From JAJPKK01 sp963747835 (GTDB lineage Bacteria > Pseudomonadota > Alphaproteobacteria > Rhizobiales > Xanthobacteraceae), in NCBI GenBank assembly GCA_963747835.1, contig CAVVGO010000005.1, positions 2,480,001-2,544,000 of the forward strand: a stretch of 64,000 nucleotides of DNA. Reading direction: 5' to 3'. The first letter of the stretch is position 1; each line of letters starts with the position of its first letter. Shown here piece after piece: positions 56,386 through 64,000 of the stretch. The notes under the pieces were generated by a model. The model saw only the letters and a list, made by a program, of their open reading frames with translations, ran no database searches and had not been told where the DNA came from. A program made the translations under genes and the position numbers.

Positions 56386-58169
56386 TCACTTCACCGCGAA
56401 GACGTAGACCGCGCCACCGGGCGGCACGTCGGGATATTTGCCGGGGAACAGCAGGTTGAGGCGGCTCTGCATCCTGGCCGCATCGACGCCCCATCCGCTC
56501 TGAACCGCGATGTATTGCTTGCCGTCCACCGCGAACGACACCGGTACACCGTTGACGCCGGAGATGGTCGGATACTGCCACAGGATCTTGCCCGACTTGG
56601 CATCGAAGGCGCGGAACAGACGGTCGTTGGTGCCGCCGGCGAACAGCACGTCGCCGCCGGTGGCGAGAACCGGACCCCAGTTTTGCGACGGCAGCTTGGT
56701 GGTCCACACCCGCTTGCCGGAATCGAGATCCCAGGCCTGCAATTCGCCGATGTGGTCGGCGCCGGCACGCATCAGAAGCAGGCTGGGGGCAATACCGAGG
56801 TAGCGCTCGCCGGGAACATATTTTATGTCGGTGCCGCGAAGCTCGCTGCACAGATTTTCGTTCGCCGGAATATAGACGAGCTTCGTCTTCGGGCTGTAAG
56901 CCGCCGGCGGCCAGTCCTTGCCGCCCCATGTGCTCGGGCAGAAATCTTGCGGTCTTGTCAGTCCCGGGCTTGTGATCGGTATCGACAATGGGACGCCCGG
57001 TGCCCGGTTCGAGGCCCTTGAAGACGTCATCTGCGACGTAGGCCTGGCCGGTGATGAAGTTGATTTTCCCGGCGGTGCGTTCGAGTTGCCACAGATAGCC
57101 GTCGCGGGCGACGTCGACGAGGCCGTGCACGGTTTTGCCGTCGTGCTGGTAGTCGATCAGCATCGGCGGCGAGACTTCGTCCCAATCCCAAGAGTCGTTC
57201 TGGTGGTACTGGAAGTGACCCTTGATGGCGCCGCTCTTGCCGTCGAGCGCGACGACCGATGAGGTGTAGAGATTGTCGCCCGGACGCTTATCGCCCATCC
57301 ACGGGCCGCCATTGCCGGTGCCCCAGAATGCAAGATTGGTGGTCGGGATCGTAGGTGCCCGTGACCCAGACCGAAGCCGCCGCCGGTCTTCCACTGGTCG
57401 CCCCTTGCGGCCAGGTCTCGCTGCCGGGCTGGCCGGGCTCCGGAACCATGAAGGTGCGCCATAACTCCTTGCCGCTCTCCGCGTCGTAGGCGGCGACGAA
57501 ACCGCGTACGCCGAATTCGCCGCCCGACGTGCCCAGCATCACCTTGCCGTCGGCAATGAGCGGCATCAGCGAGGCGTAGTAGCCCTGCTTGTAGTCGGCA
57601 ACCTTCGCGGTCCACGCCTCCTTGCCGGTCTTGGCATCGAGCGCGACGAGGATGGCGTCGGCGGATACGAAATAAACCTTGTCGCCATAGAGACCGACGC
57701 CGCGATTGGTCGGGTGCGCCGAGCTCATGTCCTCGGGCAGCGGCCGCTTGTAGCGCCACAGCAGGTTGCCGGTCTTGGCCTCGATGGCGAGGAATTGGTT
57801 GCCCGGCGTCGCCACGAACATCACGCCGTTGTTGACGATCGGCGGCGCCTGATGGCCTTCCACCTGGCCGGTGGCGAGGCTCCAGACGAGTTCGAGATTG
57901 CCCACATTCTGCGGCGTGATCTGCGACAGCGGACTGTAGCCCCACCCGTCATAGGTACGGCGGAACAGCAGCCAGTTGGCGTCCTCCGGCTCGCGCAGCC
58001 GTTCGGCAGTGACCGGAGAATATTTTTGCAGCACCTCGGGCATCGGTCCCGGCACCGGCGTCGCCGAGGCGGGCGCAAGGAGCTCCTGCGCCGACGCGGT
58101 GGCAACGCCCAATGCGGCGGCGAGCGCGGCGGCGCACACGCCCCGTAGCAGTCTCCTGGTATCAATCAT
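56386..58169 (-). pseudogene. PQQ-dependent dehydrogenase, several frameshifts
   Basis: The signal peptide (LLRGVCAAALAAALGVATASA) and PQQ beta-propeller blades (WSLATGQVEGHQAPPIVNNG; LAIEAKTGNLLWRYKRPLPED; VALDAKTGKEAWTAKVADYK) are intact from 58169 to about 57420. The frame then changes near 57412, 57380, 57348 and 56948, each by added bases. Segments DQWKTGGG, SVWVTGTYDP, TTNLAFWGTGNGGPW and TWGGKDWPPAAYSPKTKLVY lie in different frames and fit one family of periplasmic alcohol dehydrogenases. The intact protein would have about 590 residues. GGGAGGG lies before the ATG. It follows a Rieske protein gene by 24 bases, so the two form an operon. Confidence 0.85.
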
Positions 58170-58193
58170 GATGATCCCTCCCGTTTTTATATA

Positions 58194-58781
58194 TTACGTC
58201 GGCGCGATACCGACGCGGCCAATGAATGGCTTGGCGACGACGAGCCGGCCATCCACGATCTTGAGCGGCAGGGCCGCCAAGCCGCGTGGGGTCGGCCCGT
58301 CGATCACGGCGGCGCCGTCGAGCGGATTGTACCTGGAATTATGGCAAGGACACTCCAGTATTTTTTGCTCCGCCGACCAGCCGTCGACCTCGCAACCCGC
58401 ATGAGGACAGATTGCGGAGTAGGCCACGACGCCGTCGGCGGCGCGATCGCGCGTCGCGCCGACCAGGATCGTGGGATCGAGCCGCAGCAGCAGCACCTTG
58501 TTGAGCCGCGAGCCGCTGCGGATGATCTTGCCCACCGGGTCGAACGGCCATGCGATCACCTCGGCATCGGCAATGTCGCCAGGCCCGAGCGGAACCGCGG
58601 TGGCGGCTTCGATGGCGACGAGATGGTCGCCCTCTTTGGGGCGCTCATCGGCGGGCTCCGCCGCGGCGTGATCGAGGGGCGCCGAGGCGCCGAGGCCGAG
58701 CACGGACGCCATCGCGAGGACGTTGCGCCGCGTCGCTCCAGCGCAGGGCATTCTCCCACGCGCGCCGCCTCCTTCGGTCAT
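58194..58781 (-). CDS. Tat-exported Rieske iron-sulfur protein
   Basis: 195 residues. A Tat signal (TRRNVLAMASVLGLGAS) is followed by a Rieske domain with cluster ligands C125-x-H127 (CPHAGC) and C144-x-x-H147 (CPCHNS); C130 and C146 can form the disulfide typical of high-potential cytochrome bc1-type Rieske proteins. GGGAGGGG precedes the ATG at 58781. It lies upstream of a PQQ dehydrogenase gene and probably takes electrons from that enzyme or its partner; no cytochrome b gene is present, so it is not part of a bc1 complex here. Confidence 0.9.
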   Translation of the reverse strand: MTEGGGARGRMPCAGATRRNVLAMASVLGLGASAPLDHAAAEPADERPKEGDHLVAIEAATAVPLGPGDIADAEVIAWPFDPVGKIIRSGSRLNKVLLLRLDPTILVGATRDRAADGVVAYSAICPHAGCEVDGWSAEQKILECPCHNSRYNPLDGAAVIDGPTPRGLAALPLKIVDGRLVVAKPFIGRVGIAPT

Positions 58782-59099
58782 GACCCCTCCCGCCGACTTT
58801 TTGAAACCCTCACGCTCACCGCAAAGCTCACCCTTGCAGCGTTACCGTCGCCGGCGCGGGAGGATCACGGCGAATGCGAGTCCAGTCAAGCATTACGGCG
58901 ACGCAGCGTGGGACGAAGCCGAACCGCGGTCGGGCCTCGATCGCAAACATGGGCCGATCAGCCATTCGTTCACGGCATGGCGGTCTTGCCGGTAGAGCTG
59001 AAAAGGGACACTCTCATCTAAATGCGCCGGCCCATCCGGCCGATGAGCAACCCGCCGCGCCCGGCTACCGGCGAGGACGGGGCCGAGGAGGAACACCAC
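58782..59099. other. Divergent intergenic region
   Basis: 318 bases between the Rieske and the VOC dioxygenase genes. No supported gene. It should carry both promoters. GAGGAGGAACACC just before 59100 is the dioxygenase Shine-Dalgarno sequence. Confidence 0.4.
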
Positions 59100-60068
59100 A
59101 TGACCGCCATCCGTGGCTACGTGCCGCCCACCGCCGACGAGACGGCAATCGGAATTCATTCGCTCGATCAGTTCGTGCTCACCGTTCCAGACCTCAAGGC
59201 GGCACAGCACTTCTACGCCAATTTCGGTCTCGACGTGCAGGAGAGCGGCACCACGCTCGGGCTCAACACGTTCGGCCACGATCACCGCTGGGGTAGCGTG
59301 GTGGAAGGCGGCAGCAAGCGGCTGCATCATCTGTCGTTCGGCTGCTATGCCGACGACCTTTCCAAGCTGCGCGCCCGCATGGAGAAGAATGGCATCGCAC
59401 TCATCGATCCGCCGGGCGGATTCGAGAGCAACGGCTTCTGGTTTCGCAACCCCGACGGCATCCTGGTCGAGGTGAAAGTCGCCCCCAAGGTGTCTCCGGA
59501 TCGCAAGATCGCCGGGCCCTGGTATTCAAGCGCGGAAGGCGTGGCCGGCGCACCGCTGCGCAGCAAGGCCTGGGCGGTCCAGCCGCGGCGGCTGTCGCAC
59601 GTCCTGTGCTTCACTCCCGACATCGATCGCGCCATCGAATTCCATTCCGGCAATCTCGGATTGCGACTTTCCGACCGCTCGGATTTCGTTGCCTTCATGC
59701 ACGGTATCCACGGCAGCGATCATCACATCCTGGCGTTTGCGAAGTCCGACGCTCCCGGGTTTCACCACTGCAGCTGGGACGTCAGCCGCATCGACGACAT
59801 CGGTATCGGCGCCGCCAACATGGCCGACAAGGGTTACACCAAGGGCTGGGGTCTCGGCCGCCACGTGCTGGGCTCGAACTTTTTCCACTATGTGCGCGAT
59901 CCGTGGGGGAGCTTCTGCGAGTATTCCTGCGACATCGATTACATTCCCAAGTCGCAACAATGGGTGGCGGGAAATCACGCGCCGGAAGATTCACTCTCGC
60001 TGTGGGGGCCTGAGCCGCCGGACTACTTCGTCGCCAACCACGAGGGAGCAACGAAACCGGCGGCATGA
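59100..60068 (+). CDS. VOC-family extradiol dioxygenase-like protein
   Basis: 322 residues, two VOC modules (about 20-130 and 165-290). The start MTAIRGYVPPTADETAIGIHSLDQFVL fits type I extradiol dioxygenases. The three iron ligands are visible in the second module: His in RRLSHVLCFTPD, His in GFHHCSWDVS, and Glu in SFCEYSCDIDY. Such enzymes open catechol-type rings beside the hydroxyl groups. I chose the ATG at 59100 because GAGGAGGAACACC lies right before it; the frame is open to 59022. It is divergent from the Rieske/PQQ operon and precedes a cytochrome-like gene. Confidence 0.9.
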   Translation: MTAIRGYVPPTADETAIGIHSLDQFVLTVPDLKAAQHFYANFGLDVQESGTTLGLNTFGHDHRWGSVVEGGSKRLHHLSFGCYADDLSKLRARMEKNGIALIDPPGGFESNGFWFRNPDGILVEVKVAPKVSPDRKIAGPWYSSAEGVAGAPLRSKAWAVQPRRLSHVLCFTPDIDRAIEFHSGNLGLRLSDRSDFVAFMHGIHGSDHHILAFAKSDAPGFHHCSWDVSRIDDIGIGAANMADKGYTKGWGLGRHVLGSNFFHYVRDPWGSFCEYSCDIDYIPKSQQWVAGNHAPEDSLSLWGPEPPDYFVANHEGATKPAA

Positions 60069-60211
60069 CGGCCCTCACGCCGCGTAAGGCCCCTCCCTTC
60101 GGCCGGGCATCCGTGCCGCCAGAATGGACATTAGCCAGGATTTCAGGGAGCACGACCAAGAGGTTGCGCCCCGCTCTTCGCTCTCTGCATCATCACAGGA
60201 AGGAGTTCGCC

Positions 60212-60697
60212 ATGATGACGTCGCTACGGGCCATTGGCCTGATCGCCGCCGCATTGATCACGGCCCCGGTCTTCACCGCGGCCCAGACCCCACCCGAGGG
60301 CAATGCGCCGTCCTACCGACCGGGTCTCGGCGACCTCATGACCACCACGGTGCAACCGCGTCATACCAAGCTCGCATTCGCCGGCCGCGAAAAGAACTGG
60401 GTCTACGCCGCCTATGAACTCCATGAAATGGAAGAGGCGTTCGACCGCGTGACGGTGATCTGGCCGCAATGGCAGCGGCTGCGGATCGTCGAACTGGTCG
60501 AGACCATAATCAGACAGCCGATCCTCGACCTCGGTCAGGCGATCAAGGAAAAGAATGACAGCAAATACACAGTTGCCTATGGGCAGCTGACCGACGCCTG
60601 CAACGCCTGCCATCAAGCCGCAAAACGCGGCTACATCGTCATCCAGGAACCGAAGGACAACGTGTTTCCCAATCAGGACTTCCGCCCGAAGCCCTGA
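60212..60697 (+). CDS. Cytochrome c'-like secreted heme protein
   Basis: 161 residues. A signal peptide (MTSLRAIGLIAAALITAPVFTAA) is followed by a helical protein (DLMTTTVQPRHTKLAFAGREKNWVYAAYELHEMEEAFDR) with a single heme site CNACH near the C-terminus (residue 130), as in class II cytochromes. AGGAAGGAG precedes the start. Relatives are electron carriers or NO-binding proteins. It lies 143 bases after the dioxygenase gene. Confidence 0.82.
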   Translation: MMTSLRAIGLIAAALITAPVFTAAQTPPEGNAPSYRPGLGDLMTTTVQPRHTKLAFAGREKNWVYAAYELHEMEEAFDRVTVIWPQWQRLRIVELVETIIRQPILDLGQAIKEKNDSKYTVAYGQLTDACNACHQAAKRGYIVIQEPKDNVFPNQDFRPKP

Positions 60698-60715
60698 ATT
60701 CGGGGCCGGCAGCCG

Positions 60716-61468
60716 TTAGGCCGCGGCACGCGTGTTGAACGCGATGATCATCTGGGGCGGCAGAAAGGCGAGGAACTTCTTGATCTCGCCCTCGGTCACC
60801 TTCGACGGATCGGCCTTGGCGATGCCCCGCTGCCCGGCGATGTGTGAGTTGACGCTGTCGCACAGCGGCTCGGTCGCGGTGTCAACGGCGTCTTTGGCGA
60901 CGAGCGGCGCCATGCATTCGCGCAGGACCTGCTGGGCGACAGGATCGCTGAGCAGATCGGCGACCACGAGTTTGGCGCCGAGTTTACCGGCGAGTTCGAA
61001 ATACGCCTTGATGAGACGGTCGTCGGCGTTAGTACACACCTGTTCGCGGATGTAACCGGCGATCCCACACCACAGCTGGTTGAGCCAATTCACGCCGATA
61101 CGTTCAACCTGCGGAAAGGCGTTGCGCGCTGCCTTGTGGCCGCAGGCGGCCACAAGCGTGGGCAAGATGGTGTCGCGCGAGAAGCATTCCGGAGCGGTGG
61201 CCCCACACGTCTCCATATATTGACGATCAACCCCCTCGAAATAGTTTGCCGCTTTGGGAAGGCTGGCCAGAAATATAGCGCGCAGCCCACTGAGGTCGTT
61301 AACCGCGAGCGTGCCCCCATTTGCTTCCGCTCGGGTCTTCAGAAAATGAAAGATCCGCTCCGTGACCGAGGTCGCGACGCCGATGCAATGGTGGGGACCG
61401 CGAAGCATCGCAGACATTTGAAGCCATTGAGCGAAGGTTGCACTATTCGGATCATGTTGCCGACCCAT
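60716..61468 (-). CDS. Hypothetical protein
   Basis: 250 residues from MGRQHDPNSATFAQWLQMS. No signal peptide in this start and no motif I recognise; 10 cysteines and several helices (LIKAYFELAGKLGAKLVVADLLSDPVAQQVLRECM) are notable. The upstream frame to 61573 overlaps the LuxR-type fragment and looks non-coding. It converges with the cytochrome c'-like gene. Confidence 0.55.
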   Translation of the reverse strand: MGRQHDPNSATFAQWLQMSAMLRGPHHCIGVATSVTERIFHFLKTRAEANGGTLAVNDLSGLRAIFLASLPKAANYFEGVDRQYMETCGATAPECFSRDTILPTLVAACGHKAARNAFPQVERIGVNWLNQLWCGIAGYIREQVCTNADDRLIKAYFELAGKLGAKLVVADLLSDPVAQQVLRECMAPLVAKDAVDTATEPLCDSVNSHIAGQRGIAKADPSKVTEGEIKKFLAFLPPQMIIAFNTRAAA

Positions 61469-61516
61469 GCATAATATTTCGTTAATTTTGTTCCGCCCCA
61501 AAACCCTCGACGGCAG

Positions 61517-61690
61517 GTGACCGAGGGCGCCCGCACGACGGAATTCTTCGCACCCAGTTTTTCCATGATGCAAGAGCGGTGGACCTCGACGGTCCGGAAG
61601 CTGATACCCGTCTGCCGGGCGATGGTGGCGCAGAGCGATCCGAGCAGCGGCGGAAGCTTCACCACCCTGCTTCCGCCCAGCCGCACCCCT
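61517..61690 (-). pseudogene. LuxR/FixJ-type HTH fragment
   Basis: The minus strand reads CATIARQTGISFRTVEVHRS and then CIMEKLGAKNSVVRA. The second half of a LuxR-type helix-turn-helix (GISxRTVEVHRxxIMEKLGAxN) is clear. The receiver domain and the first helices are missing, so it is a relic of a response regulator. Confidence 0.6.
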
Positions 61691-61733
61691 TTGCTGCGAA
61701 CCAGTAACCCCAGCCGGCTGCTGACAGGTATCG

Positions 61734-61759
61734 GTCCGGCAAGTCAGTCCGGCAAGTCA
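61734..61759. repeat. Two tandem 13-base repeats
   Basis: GTCCGGCAAGTCA occurs twice in direct succession (61734-61746 and 61747-61759). It lies just before the end of the small gene at 61757 on the minus strand, so it may alter its C-terminus. Confidence 0.7.
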
Positions 61760-61987
61760 GTAAAGTCTGCCGAGCGCATAATCGGACCGGCCACGATGGT
61801 GTTTTTTCGACTGCGAGAGGGCGACCGCGACCCTTGCCCACGCCGCAACCCCCCCCGTATCGCCGCGCTGCTGGAGCTGATGCACCTTGCTGGTGACGAC
61901 GCTCAAGGCCCGCCTGCCGTACCATGCCTGACACGCCCGCGCATAGATCGCGGCAGCATCGTCGGGACTGACATTCATGTCATGCAT
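61757..61987 (-). CDS. Small hypothetical protein of a rhizobial family
   Basis: 76 residues from ATG 61987, with AAAAGGACG eight bases upstream. The core MNVSPDDAAAIYARACQAWY and VVTSKVHQLQQRGDTGGVAA match short unnamed proteins often found in Bradyrhizobium-like genomes; the Ala-rich helix may be DNA-binding but no motif proves this. The C-terminal tail GRSDYALGRLY is formed partly by the tandem repeat. Confidence 0.65.
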   Translation of the reverse strand: MHDMNVSPDDAAAIYARACQAWYGRRALSVVTSKVHQLQQRGDTGGVAAWARVAVALSQSKKHHRGRSDYALGRLY

Positions 61988-62374
61988 GTCACACGTCCTT
62001 TTCGCATGCGCCCCGGGGACGAAGGTTGCGACGTCCGGCGACGCCAGACGCGGCAATTCTATGACAAGCTGTGGAGCGTTTCATATCGGAGAGCAAGGCC
62101 CGCCAAAACTTTTCTGTGAATTTCTACCGCAATATCCGAAAATCCTGTTGACAACCTGGCGGCCATCGAAGGCCGCCGCCGCCACGAAATCGGTCGGCTA
62201 CGGCGGCAAACCGCGGGCACGGCCGATGCCTCTCGGTGACGCGGGCGCGCGCGTCCCGACCAATTGGTTCGACCCGATTAAAAGATGGTCATATCTCCGT
62301 GGACCGGCGTCACCTGCGATGACTTTTCCGCGGCGCGCAGGCCTCGTGCATTTGGAACGGATCGGTGCGCAACT
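61988..62374. other. Intergenic region, no gene seen
   Basis: 387 bases between two minus-strand genes. No supported frame. A TTGACA at about 62150 on the plus strand has no convincing partner. Confidence 0.35.
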
Positions 62375-62866
62375 TCATTCGGCGGCCGTGGCCGCGCCGC
62401 TGCCGCCGAATTTTGCGGCGGCAGCGGCATCGAGCACATCGGCGATGAGGTCGGGATAGCGTGACGGCACGTAGCGGCGCACCAGGCGCAAAATCAGGCG
62501 CAGCTCATCAAGTATCATCAACGACAGTCGTGGACGGCTGGAGTGACCCCAGCTACGGATCGCCGCCGCACGGGCCTCGCGCTCGGCGTCGCGCATCCGC
62601 CCCACCAGCGCAATCGCAGCAGCGAGATTCGCGGCCGGATATCGCTCGGCGAGCCGGCGGTAGCGGTACCGAGCCGCCGGGTGCCCGGCGCCGCCGGCGA
62701 CCAATGCAGCGACGCGGTCCTTGAAGATCGAGTGGCGCGCCGCCGGTGCAAACGTCGCCTCGATATGGGCGTAGGCGGCCTCAAGCGCCGAGCCGCCGCC
62801 GGCGCGCGCCAGCGACGCAGCGCGGCGGCCACGTGCCAAGTCTCGATCCGCGCGTACGTGCGCCAT
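62375..62866 (-). CDS. Hypothetical Ala/Arg-rich protein
   Basis: 163 residues, strongly helical, rich in A and R (DRVAALVAGGAGHPAARYRYRRLAERYPAANLAAAIALVGRM). Not recognised. A good promoter (TTGACA, 16 bases, TAGTAT) lies 37 bases before the start, with a palindrome between the two boxes, which supports transcription of this gene and repression of it. Confidence 0.6.
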   Translation of the reverse strand: MAHVRADRDLARGRRAASLARAGGGSALEAAYAHIEATFAPAARHSIFKDRVAALVAGGAGHPAARYRYRRLAERYPAANLAAAIALVGRMRDAEREARAAAIRSWGHSSRPRLSLMILDELRLILRLVRRYVPSRYPDLIADVLDAAAAAKFGGSGAATAAE

Positions 62867-62902
62867 GACGGCCCTAAACCGGGGAATCCCGGCCTCGGGC
62901 CT

Positions 62903-62930
62903 ATACTAGGAATAGTCCTATAGATGTCAA
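62903..62930 (-). promoter_or_regulatory. Sigma70-type promoter with embedded palindromic operator
   Basis: On the minus strand: TTGACA (62925-62930), a 16-base spacer, and TAGTAT (62903-62908). The spacer and -10 box contain TAGGA-CTAT-TCCTA, a perfect 5-base inverted repeat that extends imperfectly to CTATAGGACTATTCCTAGTATAG. A repressor on it would block RNA polymerase. The promoter points to the gene at 62375-62866. Confidence 0.7.
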
Positions 62931-63181
62931 GGCGCAAAATCCTACGGGCCACGACGTGGCCGCGCCACGGTCGCAATGTTACGAGAAATTGCGACCGGTG
63001 ACCTGCAGGCGTGGAGCGGGCGGTGCCATACGGCGCTCGATCCCCGGACGAGATTCGGCCGCGATCGGAGGGCTTGAACCCGCAAGCCTGCTCGACTAGA
63101 CGGACCGGACGCGACATTGATTGAGGCGCCAAACGACCTTTCATCTGCCCTGACAATCGAACAATGAAGAGGAGCTTTGAA

Positions 63182-63427
63182 ATGCCCCGTCGAGTTGCAA
63201 TTGCCGTGGTTTGCGCGGCGGTCCTTGCGGTTGCGACCACGGCCGCTGAGACTATGCCGTTTGCGCCCGGCGGGTTGGTCGCGCCATCCGGCTTCATTCA
63301 GGTTGAGGGCGGTTGCGGCCGCGGCTTTCATCCCGGACCGATCGGCGGCTGTACCCGCAACTTGGACGCATCGTATCCGTGCTATTGGGTCCGCACGCCG
63401 GGCGGACTTCGCTTGAACTGCCGCTGA
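63182..63427 (+). CDS. Small secreted Cys/Gly-rich protein (GCG_CRPN-type)
   Basis: 81 residues from ATG 63182 with GAGGAGC upstream; an ATG at 63164 would add 6. A signal peptide (VAIAVVCAAVLAVATTAAE) is followed by GGCGRGFHPGPIGGCTRN and CYWVRTPGGLRLNCR. The CGxGFHxGPxGGCxxN segment is characteristic of short secreted proteins common in Hyphomicrobiales. Four cysteines probably form disulfides. Function unknown. Confidence 0.75.
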   Translation: MPRRVAIAVVCAAVLAVATTAAETMPFAPGGLVAPSGFIQVEGGCGRGFHPGPIGGCTRNLDASYPCYWVRTPGGLRLNCR

Positions 63428-63585
63428 GAGAAATTCCGGGCAACCCGCCCGGGGAGACGGTCGGACCCCGCTCGATAATCGCATCCTCGCATCGGCGGTG
63501 ACAGAAATGCGGCCCGAGGCGGCAAATCGGGATTGCGCACGGCGTTGCAGCCTTGCCGATGTCCCGGCGACCCGCCCAGCCCGGT

Positions 63586-64000
63586 CTACTTGTTTTCTCC
63601 GCTCATGATGATGCGGTGGACCGAGACGACCTTCGCGGTGGGAAATTCCAGCACTTTCTTCGGATTATATTGTTCGAGGCGCAATCGCTTGGAATCCTGC
63701 GACACGAACCGTTTGACGTAGGCGTGAGGCGCGCCCTCCTCACCCGCCGAAATCTGGGCGACCACGAACGCCCCCCGGCTGATCGGCTGGCGCGGGTTCA
63801 CGAATACCGTCTCACCAGCAAAATAGCGCGGCTCCATGGAGTCGCCGACGACATAGACCGCATATGCGTCGGGAACGCTGGACAGGCTGGCTGGCGCCAG
63901 CACTTCGGTAACCTGGTTACCGTTGAGGATGAATTCGCCGTCCTTGCCGCCCACAGCTTGCCCGTAAACTGGAATCCACCGATCGATCTTCACTCCGCCA
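63586..64000 (-). CDS. S24/LexA-like transcriptional regulator, C-terminal part (5' end outside window)
   Basis: The frame is open past the window edge (GGVKIDRWIPVYGQAVGGKDG), so the start lies outside. The S24 peptidase domain has the Ser in VYVVGDSMEPRYFAGE and the Lys in AYVKRFVSQ, the catalytic pair of LexA/CI-type self-cleaving repressors. Such proteins normally have an N-terminal HTH. It ends 158 bases from the small secreted gene and may control the palindromic promoter near 62915; this is inference. Confidence 0.88.
   Translation of the reverse strand, partial: GGVKIDRWIPVYGQAVGGKDGEFILNGNQVTEVLAPASLSSVPDAYAVYVVGDSMEPRYFAGETVFVNPRQPISRGAFVVAQISAGEEGAPHAYVKRFVSQDSKRLRLEQYNPKKVLEFPTAKVVSVHRIIMSGENK

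Noticed and set aside
63061..63110. Possible tRNA-like segment with GCTTGAACCCGCAAGCC
   Set aside because: No cloverleaf with acceptor, anticodon and T arms could be drawn by eye; the short inverted repeat is not enough.

Overview
The window looks like chromosomal DNA of an alphaproteobacterium of the order Hyphomicrobiales, probably near Bradyrhizobium, Rhodopseudomonas or Pseudolabrys. The evidence is high GC content, GC-rich third codon positions, GTG starts, a glgB-glgX-treZ-treY trehalose operon, many NitT/TauT and TctC-type solute-binding proteins, and several small secreted or zinc-ribbon proteins typical of this group. I found no rRNA, tRNA or CRISPR array.

Layout. Positions 1-7652 hold the end of glgB followed by glgX, treZ and treY, each starting at or inside the previous stop: glycogen branching and debranching plus trehalose synthesis from maltodextrin. 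Positions 7856-11155 hold small and hypothetical genes, a cold-shock protein and a solute-binding protein. Positions 11283-16479 are a minus-strand DUF1800, DUF1501 (frameshifted) and secreted alpha/beta hydrolase operon. Positions 17217-18470 encode a Tat-exported MltB-type lytic transglycosylase. Positions 18517-25277 are a tight operon of a ThDP-dependent enzyme, a complete NitT/TauT-type ABC importer and an aldehyde dehydrogenase, facing a DHP-decarboxylase-like binding protein. Positions 26705-34390 hold a secreted metallo-beta-lactamase-fold protein, an outer-membrane porin-like protein and a sulfite-oxidation cluster (diheme cytochrome c, SoxC, short SoxD).

Positions 34391-53293 are a degraded, repeat-rich accessory region. 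It has scrambled gene fragments, a truncated porin beside an IS3-type fragment, a frameshifted autotransporter, remnants of a sulfatase and DctA, an intact TctC-type binding protein, a heavily frameshifted kinase/ATPase/histidine-kinase gene, and an MmeI-like restriction-modification gene (one frameshift) directly followed by a Fic gene. Three same-direction copies of an acetamidase/formamidase gene (one complete, two broken) punctuate it. The restriction-Fic module lies between 349-bp direct repeats made of the acetamidase 3' end.

Positions 53869-60697 return to longer chromosomal genes: a stand-alone BamA paralogue, a Rieske protein and frameshifted PQQ dehydrogenase operon, a divergent extradiol-dioxygenase-like VOC protein and a cytochrome c'-like protein. 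The end (60716-64000) has hypothetical proteins, a LuxR-type HTH remnant, a promoter with an embedded palindrome, a small secreted protein and the C-terminal part of an S24/LexA-like regulator. Frameshifts are numerous in a few large genes while other large genes are intact, so sequencing error and true decay both need to be considered.
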